In this document: positions 21,553 through 33,492 of the stretch, in pieces
Layout of the letters: every line of letters starts with the position of its first letter
Position numbering within the stretch: position 1 is the first letter of the stretch
Source of the DNA: Sphaerosporella brunnea
Lineage: Eukaryota; Ascomycota; Pezizomycetes; Pezizales; Pyronemataceae
Assembly (NCBI GenBank): GCA_008704415.1
Contig: VXIS01000230.1
Span: 1 to 64,000, forward strand
DNA length: 64,000 nt
Direction: 5' to 3'
Position numbers and translations under genes: made by a program
The notes under the pieces: model-generated
What the model was told of the DNA's origin: nothing
The model's database searches: none
The model's input: the letters and a program-made list of their open reading frames with translations, nothing else

Positions 21553-23556
21553 TTAAAACTCGTCCTCCCCACTGCCGGCAATGATTACGTTGTTCACCTT
21601 CAGCACCATTCTGCACAGCTGTGTCGCGAGCAACAGCTGTTGGCGCTTTCCAATCAGCGGGTCAATAACAAACGCCTCCCGCATGTCGTTCTGTCCGGTA
21701 CCCATGCAGTCCACACCCAACCGGGAGTTGTTTTCTCGAACCTGGCGGGACTTGACCGCGGCAAGGGTCTCGATCGGCGACATACCAGAGTTCTCAGCCA
21801 GCGCCATGGGGATGTTGTCGAGCGCGGAGGAGAACGCACGCATGGCGTACTGCTCAATACCGGGGGTCTGACAATGGTGTTAGTACAGGTACGAAGCTCA
21901 GCGAGAGTGTAAATTCACCTTGTCCGCGGCATCCGAGACGGCAATGGAGCAAGCAATCTCGGCAGCTCCTCCACCGTACACAACACGGTTGTCTCGGACG
22001 AGATTTCGGACAACACAGAGAGCGTCATGCAAAGCTCGCTTGGCCTCATCCACAATCTGCGATTTGGTCAGCCGTATCGCCAGTTAAGTTGTGGCATGTT
22101 GATCCATACCATCTTGTTGCTTCCCCGGACAAATGCCGTCACGGCTCTCGTGTTGGCGCACTCCTCAATTACCAGCATCCGATCCCTCGTCGTACCGAAG
22201 GAAAGCTCTCTCACAAGACCGGCGTGTCCCAGCTTCTGAGGAGATAGGTCTTCGAACCGGGGAACGATTCTTCCATTAGTGGCGATGGCGATCAGCTCAA
22301 TCTCCGGACCTCCAACCCACCGCACCGCGGGCAGCCCATTCGTCAGCAGAAGGTGGTTTGCCTCGTCATCGAAACCCCATTGACAGATAACCAGGTTCGC
22401 GCCGGTATCCTTGATCTTCTGGATCATCTCCTCGAACTTGGCCTTCTCGTAGTTCTGAAGGCGCTTGAACTCCTCCACACTGGTGATGTCGAGCTTGTGC
22501 TTGGTCTTGGGCTTCGGGGGCTCGAAAGCACATGTAAGGATGGCAATTTTTGCGTCTTTAACCACACGGGGCATCTGGGGGTGCGACATGTCCTTGTCGA
22601 TAATCACACCCTTGACGAGGATCGAGTCGCTCAGCGAGCCTCCGACCTTTCCATCAACCTTGATGAGCTCGAAATCGACGTCTTTCCGCTCCAGATCCGC
22701 GACCGAGAGCACGGCATCGACGGCGATCTTAGTGAACTTATCATGAGCCTTCGAGACACTGAATTTGTCAGCAGCCGGTCGGTGGTGTTGTGGTACACAT
22801 TTGCTTACATCTTGCTTCCGAGCGAAGTTCTCGCACACTTCAGCAAGTTTTCGGTGTTTTCTTTTGAGAACTCAATGACATCCGCAATCTCGTCCAGCTT
22901 CTCGATCGCAACCTCACAAGCGGCATCGAAACCATCCGCAATCCGAATGGGGTGGATTCCCTTATCAATGAGCTCACTCGCAGCCTCCAACAGAGCACCT
23001 GCCAACACGACGACGCCTGTGGTTCCATCTCCAATCTCGTCGTCCTGTGAGGTCGACAGTTCCACGAGTAGTTTGGCGACGTGGTGCTCAATTTCCATCT
23101 AATTCCGTATCAACATCCGCACGTCTGAGATGATGCACCCGGCAGCCGTACCTGACTCAAGATGGTAGCTCCGTCGTTCGTCACCGTGATATCGCCATCG
23201 GGGGAGATGAGGATTTTGTCCAGACCGCGGGGCCCCTGTTCAGATAGATAGTAAGCACTTTGGTTGTGTCCTCTCACCCTGGAGGCTGGTCTCTCCCTCA
23301 CCAGTGATGACTTGACGATATTCGCAACCGTCTTTGCCGCCAGAATGTGACCTTTGATGGCTTCGGTTCCGTGTTGCCGCTTCTTCTTTCCCTGACTGCA
23401 GGAGATGCTCCGTTAGCTGGCCAGAATAATAACCAGATGATGCCATATCATATCAGCCACTTGCAGTGCTCACTCTTTGACGATGATGAAAGGCCGTCCG
23501 TTCTCATCCCGGATCATTTGAGCATTGCTCATATCGATGTTCATTTGACCGGCCAT
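21553..23556 (-). CDS. CCT5: CCT/TRiC chaperonin epsilon subunit
   Basis: ATP-dependent folding chamber subunit for actin, tubulin and WD40 proteins. Seven exons on the minus strand: 23556-23474, 23395-23302, 23235-23152, 23098-22809, 22758-22110, 22056-21919 and 21867-21553, about 550 aa with all phases consistent. Diagnostic strings are [17 protein letters not shown] across splice 1, [17 protein letters not shown], the ATPase motif [26 protein letters not shown] (epsilon-type) and [13 protein letters not shown]; the C-terminus ends [13 protein letters not shown]. The density of short introns suits a conserved ascomycete gene. It is divergent from POB3, with only 263 bp between start codons. 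Confidence 0.95.
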
Positions 23557-23819
23557 GGCGAAAGGCAATCTGGGGGTGATTCTTTCGATATGGTTGGCTT
23601 TCTGGTGGTGGGGTGGTTGAGGTTGCGGGGGGGCAGTTTGGGAGCTTCTCTCGAAAATTGCATACAGCAACCGTGGCTTGGCGCTTTCTTAAATGGCATG
23701 GAACGTTTGTCGCGTCGTTCCTTTGCCAAAGCAAGCAGTAACGCGCCGCGTTTCTTCCTTCTTCTCTCACATCTTTTCTTTTCCTCAACCTCCTCGCCGC
23801 ACAACAGAACAAACGAACA
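23557..23819. promoter_or_regulatory. Shared CCT5/POB3 divergent promoter
   Basis: A compact 263-bp bidirectional region, C/T-rich on the POB3 side. No TATA box was recognised. Confidence 0.5.
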
Positions 23820-25725
23820 ATGGCCGGCGATTACGAGACATTTGAGAAGATCTATTTAGATCTTTCCAGACAGCCCGGCAGATGTCGTTTCGCTGCTAGC
23901 GGTATGGGTTGGAAGCCCAGTGGCGGCGACACCTTTACTCTCGCCAACACCGAAATCGCCTCTGCACAGTGGTCGCGTGCAGCGAAGGGATACGAAGTCA
24001 AGATCATTACTCGGACGCTGGGAATCGTGCAGCTCGATGGCTTTGAGCAAGATGTATGTTCTCTGCCCGTACAGACCTTGCCTTTCTTCCTCGTCCTGTA
24101 GCTAACTGCTCTGTGGCACAGGACTTTGATCGTATTAAAGAAGCTTTCAAGGCTTACTACAAAATCAACCTCGAACACAGGGAACACGCTCTCAAGGGAT
24201 GGAACTGGGGAAAGGCGGAGTTCTCTAAGCAAGAGCTCCACTTCAATGTCGCCAACAAGCCTGCGTTCGAAATTCCATTTTCCGAAGTCACCAATAGTAA
24301 TCTGGCTGGAAAGAACGAAATCGCTGTTGAGTTTTCCACGAGTGACGGGAGCGCTGCCAATGGCGCCGGTGGAAGAAAGAAGGCAAAGAACGCGGCGGCC
24401 GTAGACCAGCTTATGGAGATGAGATTCTACGTGCCAGGCACCGTCAAGAAGGGAGAGGGCGAAGACGGTAGCGACAACGAGGGAGAGGAGATGAGTGCTG
24501 CCACTCTCTTCTACGACACCCTGAAGGAGAAGGCGGATATCGGGGAGATCGCTGGAGATACCTATGCTACTTTCTTGGATATCCTTTTCCTCACTCCCAG
24601 GTATGCTGATCTCGTGGGACCCTGGATCACCACGTCGCTAACTGTGATGCAGAGGTCGCTACGATATCGACATGTACGAATCTTCCTTCCGTCTCCGTGG
24701 TAAAACGTACGACTACAAGATTCAGTTTGAGAACATCAAGAAGTTCTTCCTGCTTCCTAAGCCGGATGAAATACACTATATGATTGTGATTGGTCTTGAG
24801 CCGCCTTTGAGACAGGGTCAGACCAAGTACCCATTCTTGGTGATGCAGTTCAAGAAAGAGGAGGATATGGACTTTGATCTCAACATCACTGAGGCGACCC
24901 TAAAGGAGAAGTACGAGGGCAAGCTTCAGATGCACTACGAAAATCCTGCCTTTCAGGTTGTCTCGCAGATCTTCAAAGGCTTGACAGGCAAAAAGATCAT
25001 CCTACCTTCCAAGGATTTCATTTCTCATCACCAGCAATCAGGAGTCAAGTGCTCCTTGAAAGCAAACGAGGGCCATTTGTTCTTTTTGGACAAGGCCTTG
25101 TTGTTTGTGCCTAAGCCGGCTGTCTATGTTCCCTTTGATCGTGTTTCCCACATCACTCTCTCTCGGTAGGAATCCTCGACCTCCTATACTCTCTCTCTTC
25201 AGTTAACATTGTGGCAGTGTCGGTGGATCAGTAAGTGCTAGTAGAACTTTCGACGTAACCGTCACTTTGAAGGGTGGCGAGGGAGAACATCAGTTCAACA
25301 ACATCAACCGGTAAATCTCTTGTCTGTTCACCTGACACAAATACTAACAGTTTTCAAGTGAGGAGCAAACGTCCCTTGAAGATTTCTTCAAGGCCAAGAA
25401 CCTGAAAATTAAGAATGATCTGGTCGACGATTCTAGCGCGCTCCTAGCCTCTGCTCTTGATGAAGATGATGACATGGATGACGATGACGTCACTGCTGCC
25501 AGAGCCGACCGTGGCAGTGCTGATGAGGACGAGGAATCGGTGGATGAAGACTTTCAGGCCGACTCGGAGTCTGATGTGGCGGAAGAATACGACTCTGCCC
25601 ACGAGAGCAGTGGTTCGGATGACAGTGAGGCAAGCGGCGACGAGGATGCTTCCGACGCAGAGATGGAAGATGTCCCTGAGCCGGATGAGCAGCCGGCCAA
25701 GAAGAAGATCAAGACCAAGAAATAA
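23820..25725 (+). CDS. POB3: FACT complex subunit Pob3 (SSRP1 homologue without HMG box)
   Basis: Histone chaperone that acts with Spt16 on nucleosomes in transcription and replication. Exons are 23820-24053, 24122-24600, 24653-25165, 25218-25310 and 25359-25725, about 561 aa. The product shows the N-terminal dimerisation PH domain (YLDLSRQPGRCRFAASGMGWK), then the tandem PH middle domain (FRLRGKTYDYKIQFENIKKFFLLPKP and FDRVSHITLSR), and an acidic tail that ends KKKIKTKK. The tail replaces the HMG box of animal SSRP1, as is normal in fungi. Exon 2 carries an Ala/Gly/Lys loop (about 24360-24410). Confidence 0.95.
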
Positions 25726-27278
25726 ACGACGACGACCACTATCTAGAACGTTCGGCGCGATACTCTAATATGCTTGGTGGGAGTTATTTTTTTTTTCTCT
25801 TTTTGATGAGTTTTGTTCTGGTTTTCGTTGTATACTACCATATGAGAGGTTGCCGCGTCTGGAAGACTGCTGGGTCGGTATCTGCTGCTTGGGTTGTTTT
25901 GTTGGCAAAAAAAAATTGGAGGCCACGCATACTGAGGAACAAGTTCATTTAGTAGGCCGTGCATGTCAGCCCACCGTCATAGTTAATCCGCGCACGTTTC
26001 AACAAAGCGTTGACACCGGTAGACACAACAAAAGGTCAGTGTACTCTAGGTATTACCGCATAAACTCAGAAGCAAGAGACTGGGCTAAGTCACTGCGCCA
26101 TGTGACTTTGCCACATGGCGCAGTGACTTAGCCAGTGACGTAGCCCAGTCTCTTGCTTTATGCGGTATGACAAATTATTATAGGGCTGTGGCGCCTGCAG
26201 TCATCTATGTCGCAGCCTGATGGTCTGATACCCCGCCACTGACCCATGTGGTGACGCACTAGGAGGCTAGTAGGAGCAGGGTCTGCATAGCCGCCTCGGA
26301 ACGGGCAGATGTGACCGGGCTTGTCATGGCGGTCGTCTCTGTTACCAGTTTGCCGGGAACATCCCTATGGTGGCCTGAGTGATGCTTTGTGATTTGATTT
26401 TTTCTTGCCACGGTCCGCAAACAGTCCTTCCCTTTCAAACTCTATTCAAGACAGACTGCTTCAAATTATGATGGATTCCTGCCCGTTCGGAATGGCCGTT
26501 TGTAGAACGTTAACTCCGCGTAGTTCCCGATTCGACTGTGATATGCAAATTCGACTGATATAGTATGTCGATAGCGTGAGAGCTGGATCCAGACTCTTTT
26601 CTCGCCGATACATTCCCGGCAGGTAACTGGAGACCAATGCATACTATTCGGCCTTCTGCTTACCAAGCCTCGCTTCTTGTTGACTGTCCTGGAAGTATTG
26701 GCTTTGGAACGGCACGTTGTTGAATGTTGGTTTCTGGAACGTCCAGCATGGATATCTATGTGGGGAGTGGCCGGTTCACAGAACCCTTTTGAAGTTGGAC
26801 TGCAGCTCTCGATGTGGGGTTTGCTGGGCAGAAAATATAGTCGCCTTAATTCCCCAGGCTTTAGGTAGCTCTACGGAGCGCGCGCTCGCGCTCGCGCAAT
26901 CCCATGAACATATATATCTAAACCAAGCTTAACCAACAACTTGTATTCCGGAGCAAAACCCAAAAGAAAATGTGGGCCACGTTATATCCGAATGATCCGG
27001 CAAACTGCGACTGCGCACACCCGGGACAACTGCTGGCTTGCATAAACATTGTGCTTTTCAACTTTTTTTTTTTCTCAACATCCCCTCTAGGCAGCAATAT
27101 GGCCAGTCTGGTTCCGGATTAACACCAAATGTAGAGTACGTACCGCTTCTGAGAAGCATACTCGATGCTTTTGATTGGTCCTTAAACTTATCCGTCGAAA
27201 TCCAGCCGAGTCCCCGGATTGATTTTCTCCTCCTCATACCTTGTTTGTCACATATCCCTCCCTCCATACATATCTACG
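25726..27278. other. Gene-poor spacer after POB3
   Basis: No supported gene. It holds a foldback element (26054-26167), an alternating GC tract (agcgcgcgctcgcgctcgcgc less the last base, 26877-26897) with Z-DNA potential, and AT-rich stretches. Frames are under about 100 codons and have no domain. Confidence 0.6.
26054..26167. mobile_element. 114-bp foldback (MITE-like) element
   Basis: The left arm starting TACCGCATAAA pairs with the right arm ending TTTATGCGGTA. The arms share GCAAGAGACTGGGCTA and GTCACTGCGCCATGTG around a tiny central loop. The left arm has a short insertion (ctcaga) and the right arm an extra gtcactggctaa-type stretch, so it has begun to diverge. I could not prove a target duplication. 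Confidence 0.75.
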
Positions 27279-28410
27279 ATGGTCAACATCGCTCTTTTAT
27301 TGCCTCTGGTCCCTTTGGCCCTGGTCATGACGCAGCCTGAAGCAGACAAGTGGTGTCAAGATCAGGGAGGGCCCCGCTTCAAGGCCGTTCTAGATGCTGG
27401 GGGAAATCCCCACACGTGTGTGACCTCCAAGTCATTCTGCTTTGGCAACGAATACGTCGACCCCAGCGACGGCATAAAGAAGTGTCGCCCAGTGGAACCG
27501 ATAAACAAAACGTGGTCCTATGACCATCTGAGCAAGCCGGTTCTTGCTGCCCCACTGACCAGAAATGGACCTACGATTCCCTGAGCGGAGTGAGTGACAC
27601 TTCGGCTTCCACGGTGGAGAAAATATTGACTGGCTGTCGACTGGAGGGTGCTGTGCGAAGCACGGACACGCCTGGAAGCTCAACCTCAAGACCAGAACGG
27701 AAAGTTGCTGTCCGGACGATATGATCTTCGACAGGACCAGATGTGTCGCTCCCCCCACAGGTCCTAGTGTACCAGGACCTGTAAACCCACAAATACCGCT
27801 AGGCTCAGGTCCCAATGGCCATGACTGTACCTGTGAAGAGACTAATCCGCACGGGCCCGGGAAGCAGCAATCCTACTGCCACGGTAAGGTCGCCTGCCCC
27901 ACCCGGGACGACCTTGGAATATCCTACGGAAAGTGCTACGTGCTGTCGTTCCCCGACGGCAAGCAGCTCGGTCGCCAGGCCAACAGCCAATACGAGGAGA
28001 GTGGATATTCCATTCAAGGTCTGCAGAGGAAACTTCGACTGCAGGCCTGGTGGTCGCGTCAACTTCTTGGACTCCTTTACGCTGCAGGATCAGCTTGGAC
28101 TTTCAGACAATGCCAAAGCTGCCCCTGGATGGATTAACAACGCGTCCGGAGGAAACCACAAGTCTTTCACTGCTGATATGCATAATGCTGCTATTTTTAA
28201 GGCTTTGTTCATGCTTTAGTAACATTGTTTTGTTCGTTTACTGATGATGAAAGGTCGCGCTGGCTGCATTGGCGATGGCTGCTCGATTTGTCTCAACACC
28301 GACCCTGCGGGTATGTCGCTTGCCCTGCTGAAACCCCCGGCATCACCTCGCGCGAAAACCGCAACTATTGCCTGAGGATGATCCTCGAGGAGGTGGCATG
28401 TATCAACTAG
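27279..28410 (+). pseudogene. Frame-broken secreted cysteine-rich protein gene
   Basis: An ATG at 27279 opens a signal peptide (MVNIALLLPLVPLALVM) followed by a Cys-containing region. Coherent Cys-rich sequence then continues in other frames: GSCCPTDQKWTYDSLSG (about 27539-27589), FGFHGGENIDWLSTGGCCAKHG (from about 27601), ESCCPDDMIFDRTRCV, then VCRGNFDCRPGGRVNF (from about 28016) and GCIGDGCSICLNTDP near 28260. The shifts at about 27590-27600, 28005-28015 and 28205-28255 are too tight, or lack splice sites in phase, for introns; the one near 27485-27530 could be an intron. I read it as a decaying gene for a modular secreted protein with repeated CCP/D...W motifs. The function is unknown. Sequencing indels are an alternative. 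Confidence 0.6.
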
Positions 28411-29796
28411 AAATTGGCCTAAGGGCATAAAAATATGGGGTAGTAGTGGTAGGATAGTCTAGCACCTTCAGACCAGCGGTTGTGCTTCTTACCTGTAATT
28501 CTGGCTGCATGGTTTGGATTTGAAGAGGGAGGATCTAAAAAGTTCATTTCTAGGACCAGCCTGTGAATGGTGAAGCGTGACCGAGTGATACACAATGATT
28601 CTCACGATTCTGCAGCCCTCCTGCATGCATTGACATCGGGACCGTCCCTTGCAGCCGGCGGAGAACTTTAAACGCCCCACTCCTGGTCTTCCCGCGGGAG
28701 AGTTTATTTCTGTGGGTGTGTTTTCCCTTCCAGGCAGAAGGCCACCCGCTTTCGAAAAAGGTGGCACCTTTAGTCATCAACCCGCACTCAACGTCAGCCA
28801 CAATACCAGATCCTCCCGGATTGCTCGCTTCGCCTTATTCCTGCAAGGCAAGGGTGAAAGTACTACACATCTCCAATGGCGAGCCACCCTCCAGCCCCGC
28901 GTCCTCCGATCCCTTGAGCCATCGTCTCGCGACTCTGTTACCATCCGCTCTCCATTGGTGACACTGGGGCCACGGATTGTTTGGCTCGCCGAAGTGCACC
29001 ACTGCCTCCTGTACGATACGTAGCGCTCAAGATCGTTGGCGGCGGACGGGGAACAGTCCGTTTGGCGCATCTCAACTCAGAAAAAACAAACGGCCAGTGG
29101 TGAGTAGTGCGGAAGCGTTTCCCTATCACCAGGATCCATCTCCTCCATCTGTTCCCACGGCAGGCGAAGGCCCTGTGGTTGTCGTCCATTGCGATGTTGG
29201 CAGCAGGCAGATCGGGCGCGTCTGGACTCTGGAGTTGTCGCCCCGGCCCAGCACCTTCCCTTTTGGCCATAGTCACCCTTTTTGCTTTCACTTTCGCGTT
29301 CAGCCTCTGTTTGGTAATTGCAGAGGTTGGGAAGACAGAGAACACGGCTGTGTGGAAACTGTACGTACTCTAGCACACCTTGCTCAAGAGCAGAGGACGT
29401 AGAATTACTCGCCTCGCCGTCCCAAACAACTCATACGTACCTTCCTCTTGCCAGCTCCCCCCCCCCCCCCAAATCAATACCAATACCTCCACTGCTCACC
29501 TTTGTTTTGCGCTTTCCTCTCTCGTTTCCCTCATCTTGTCTTGCTGCCCAACTGCGCGTCGTCGTGAGATTGCCCCATTGAATATCTTCCACCATCATTC
29601 GACATTTCTTCCCGCTAAATCGGACCCGTCGTTGTCGAGTTGTATTGTATACACGGACCAGGCAGCATCATCCCGAGCTATATCAACAAACTAACACCAT
29701 CGCCGGTCACTCGAAGTAGGCTTCCTCTCCTCAGCGAGGAAGTCGGCAACGCTTCACCCATCGCCGCAATCGGTGAAGAGCAGTCATTCCGCGACA
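28411..29796. other. Spacer and probable 5' leader of the b561-like gene
   Basis: No gene is supported. Open frames on both strands up to about 140 codons lack domains. A pyrimidine-rich tract with a C12 run (about 29456-29470) and a T/C-rich leader precede the gene at 29797, which is typical of a promoter and 5'UTR. Confidence 0.5.
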
Positions 29797-32126
29797 ATGT
29801 CTGGGGCTGCGACGTCTGCAGTGCCATACAGTCCCACTGTGGTCAAGGGTGGGAAATGGCTTTTGGCACCTTTGCAGGGCCTGCCGTTCGATGAGATGGT
29901 AAAAAATGGTAACGAGATTCCGCGTTCGTCACTTTGGAAGAGTGCAACGCTGACAGTGGGGTGGATTGTGCGACTGTGCAGGCGAAGGGAACAGACACGC
30001 AGGCGATCCAAACTACTACCGCATGATACTCATCCATGGACTGTTTGCAACTTTCGCCTTCCTCATATTCACTCCGGCTGCGATCATCTGCGCGCGTTTC
30101 CTCATCCATGGACCCAATCCCAGGCTCGCCATGGGCGGTCACATCGGTTTCCAGATCGCTAGTGTTATTTGCTTGACGATTGCTTTCTTGTCTGGCTACT
30201 TTGCGATCGACAAGGGCAGCTGGGGAAAGAACCCGCATCATGTAGGTTTGTTTGGTTTGAAGTGGAAGAACGTGCGGGCTGACGGCGCGGTAGGTCATCG
30301 GTGCGGTGTTGTATGCTGCCATGCTTTTCCAGGTCTTTTTTGGCGCATTTGTTCGGTGGAGAGTCAACAAAAAGATCAGACGGGTACCGCCACTGCATAA
30401 GATGGTAAGGACCGGTAGTTATCATGTCCAGTGTAGTTAGCTGATCCCGGTGCTTCTACAGATCCACCAGTGGCTTGGTCGTGCAGTCTTCATGCTTGGT
30501 TTGGCGCAGATCCCCCTCGGTCTGTACGTTTACGGCTCGCCGAAGTCACTCTTCGTCCTTTTCTCCGTCTGCGCCTTCCTCTTCTTGGCTGCCTGGTTCG
30601 TGTTGGAGTATCTCAGGAACTGTGGATGGTTCGAGCACAGATATGGCAGTGTGTCCGGCAATCCTACGGGCATACCTGAGATGACAGAACGGCACCACGA
30701 TGAACGGCATTCGCATGATATGGAGCATGGCTACAGGCCTGTGGGTATGGACGAGACAACCCTGCAGACTCCCAAGAGGACTCGATTCAGCAAGCTCTCA
30801 TGGCCTTTCAACCGTCGTAGTTCTGGAAGACATGGCGGCGAAACCATTGGAGTCCCTTATCCGTATGATACCGCCACTTTAGACAGCAGCCGCGTCCCGA
30901 GTGCTCAAAGTCCAACTATTGGAGGACTTGCACCTGGACCAGGCAGAAGGAATGAAGACATTCCCCCGGTTCCACGCTTGCCTGCCCAGCACGGACAACA
31001 GCACAGCGTTCCGGTCGATGATTATCAGCAGCAATATGGACCTCCGGCTGCGCTAAAGGACACAGTTCTGAGGGACAGTACAACCCTGGGCCCTCCCATT
31101 GGACGTCACCCCCACATTGATATGCCTGAATCGCACATTCCGTTATCACCCACAGGAGCGCCAATTTTCGGAGGAACACCGCTTTCTTCAGATGTTAGCA
31201 GAAGTACCCAGCCATCCTACCAGCAGCCCGCACGATACAACATGCCAGTCAGCCCTATCGCTGGTGGAGGATACATGGAAGGGGAGCTTGGGTTCGTACC
31301 TACGCCATCGCCCGCCGGGGACTCCCCACGACGCCCGTTGCCACTGCCCCCGCCAGGTCCGCACCGTCGAGACCGGTCTAACGACAGTGTAACCCAAATG
31401 CCGCAGGCCCAACCACCTGTTGGCGCTGGCCAGAGTGTTGCAGTTGGTGGAGAGGGTTCTTCGGGTGCTGCAGGTGGACGGGGACCTAATGTGGCAGTGC
31501 AAGTCAAACTAAACCCCGATGGAAAATCCGTCACAGTGCGCCGTCTCATGCCGGAAGAGGCTGAGCGTGAACGCCGTGAGCGGTCCCGCGCTCGACAGGA
31601 GCGTGCGCTGCAACGGGAATTGGAAATGGAACGAGAACGCCAATCCCGCCGGTCTCAGAGCGGTGATCGCCACCGTATACGGCGGGATTCTATGGACCGC
31701 CGCGAGCGTGAAGTGATGGAGGACTCTCCGCGAGACCTCCGGAGCCCGGTGGACAGCTATTCGGCCAGCGCTGTCAGTGGACAAAGCTCTACAATTGCCG
31801 CCAATGCTGGTGGCCTGCTGGGAAGACCTCCCCCAGAACCCCCGACGCCCTCGAATGAACCGACTCCAAACAACAACAACGCTATCAGCCCGCTTTTCGG
31901 CATGCGGCCGGTCACTCGCTCGCCCATCCCACCGGGAGCAATTTCCTCGAGTCAGCGCGCGAGTGTCACTAGCGGCGGCGGAACGGCGGAGAACTCGGAG
32001 ATCGAACAGGAGATTGTGAAGGAACAGCGGAGGAAAAAGAGACGGGAGGAGAGGGCGGGGGAGAGGGGCCCAACGAGTGAAGGTGGGTTCTATGGGCCTC
32101 AGGGCCCGGAAAGCCAGTGGACTTAG
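29797..32126 (+). CDS. Cytochrome b561-like membrane protein with long disordered tail
   Basis: Exons are 29797-29908, 29982-30241, 30294-30404 and 30462-32126, about 715 aa. All splice phases agree, e.g. KNG|EGNRHAGDPNYYR and NPHH|VIGAVLYAA. About residues 50-210 form five hydrophobic helices with the paired heme-ligand histidines expected of the b561 fold: ILIHGLFAT, GGHIGFQ, NPHHVIG and IHQWLGR. No DOMON domain is present. The remaining ~480 aa are Pro/Ser/Arg-rich and disordered, with an Arg/Glu-rich helix-like block (REREVMEDSPRDL). The likely role is transmembrane electron transfer, but neither donor nor acceptor can be named. Confidence 0.85.
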
Positions 32127-32625
32127 CACGCCCACCGGGATTTTTGGGATTCGCCGCAGAATAATGGTCATGATAGATGATGATGCGATACGACAGCGGG
32201 TGTAACTGTACTATTTGGCGTACATTTCTGTTTTGATCTGGGATTTTATTTTATCTTTTTCTTTGGGGAAATGTGAGCGGGTTTGTACTTTTGATCTCTT
32301 TTGTTAACCTCTCGCGGCTTCTATCTAGCGTGATTTTTCATGTTTGGAGGGAAGGTTTTCCCTCATCTAATGATGATATGATGGATGATGGATGGGCTGA
32401 GACGGATGGATTTGTCATGGTGTGTATGATGGATGATACCCAGCAAAAAGTCATGAATGAAGTGGGCAGGGAGGCTCGAGTGCTGTACAGTGATCGGCTT
32501 TGGAGCTCCCTTGGGAAACTTGATCCTCCATCGACAAGTTCCGACAAAGGCTGCCACACAAGACAAGATACATCTGTGATCCAATCGAAGCAAAGCTTTT
32601 GTTTTGTCCACTTCCTCAGCAGCAT

Positions 32626-33435
32626 CTACCGTCCCTCGGCAACCCTCTTCTCATACGCCTCCCAGCCCGCCTTTCTATACTCCTCCGCCTTCGCAACCTT
32701 GTCCTCAGCGCCAATGATACCCCTACCCACAATGATAACATCGCAGCCCTTCTCCCTAACCACTCTATCGGGGGTATTATACTGCTGCCCCAGCCCATCT
32801 CCCTTCCTCCCCAGATCCACGCCGGGGGTCATAACGATCCAATCCTCGCCCTCGCGCGTATCAACAGCGCACTGCGCAATGAACCCCATCACAAACTCGG
32901 TATCACCCCTCGCCATCTCGAGGGTTTTAGCCAAATACTCTCCGCCGCCAAGGTTTCCCTTACTACTCATCTCACCGAGCATCAACAGGGCTCTGGTAAC
33001 GCCTAGCTCCTCGGCGACCTCTTTCAGGCCGGCTACAATGCCGGGGCCGGGCACAGAGTGCGCGTTCGTGATGTGCGCCCATTTCGCGATGTTGTAGACG
33101 CCGCCGCCATACTGGGCCTTCACGGTGGAGCCGATGTCGGCGAATTTGCGGTCCTCGAAGATGAGGAAGTTGTGCTTTTCGGCCAGCGCGGACAGCGCGG
33201 CCGTGAACTCGGCGATCGAAGAGGGACTGTTGGAGAAGGGGATTATGTCGATATGCGTTTTAGCGACGCAGATGCTGGGCCCCACCGCGTCGAGGAGGGA
33301 GAGGATGGTGGCCGCGTCCGTGATGTCGACGCTGACGCAGAGGTTGGTTTTTTTCGCCGCCATCAGCGACAGCAGTGTCCGCCCGATGGCGGTCGGGTGC
33401 GTTCGTGCGCGGGACTCGTACGTGCGGCTGGACAT
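32626..33435 (-). CDS. URA3: Orotidine 5'-phosphate decarboxylase
   Basis: Last step of de novo UMP synthesis (pyrG in moulds). An intronless frame of about 269 aa from MSSRTYESR. An in-frame ATG 11 codons upstream (33468) is also possible. The active-site core is intact: KTHIDI, FEDRKFADIGSTV (the Asp-Lys-Asp catalytic array), AHITNAHSVPGPGI, and phosphate-binding GRGIIGAED near the C-terminus. It lacks the insertion of 20-30 residues before the TTGV-like segment that Aspergillus-type PyrG carries, so it is of the short type. Its 3' end faces the b561-like gene. Confidence 0.95.
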   Translation of the reverse strand: MSSRTYESRARTHPTAIGRTLLSLMAAKKTNLCVSVDITDAATILSLLDAVGPSICVAKTHIDIIPFSNSPSSIAEFTAALSALAEKHNFLIFEDRKFADIGSTVKAQYGGGVYNIAKWAHITNAHSVPGPGIVAGLKEVAEELGVTRALLMLGEMSSKGNLGGGEYLAKTLEMARGDTEFVMGFIAQCAVDTREGEDWIVMTPGVDLGRKGDGLGQQYNTPDRVVREKGCDVIIVGRGIIGAEDKVAKAEEYRKAGWEAYEKRVAEGR

Positions 33436-33492
33436 CGTGGTGGGTGAGGTGCTGCGGTGAGGTTGCATTTGACGTTTGGCGGGGTAATGCAA

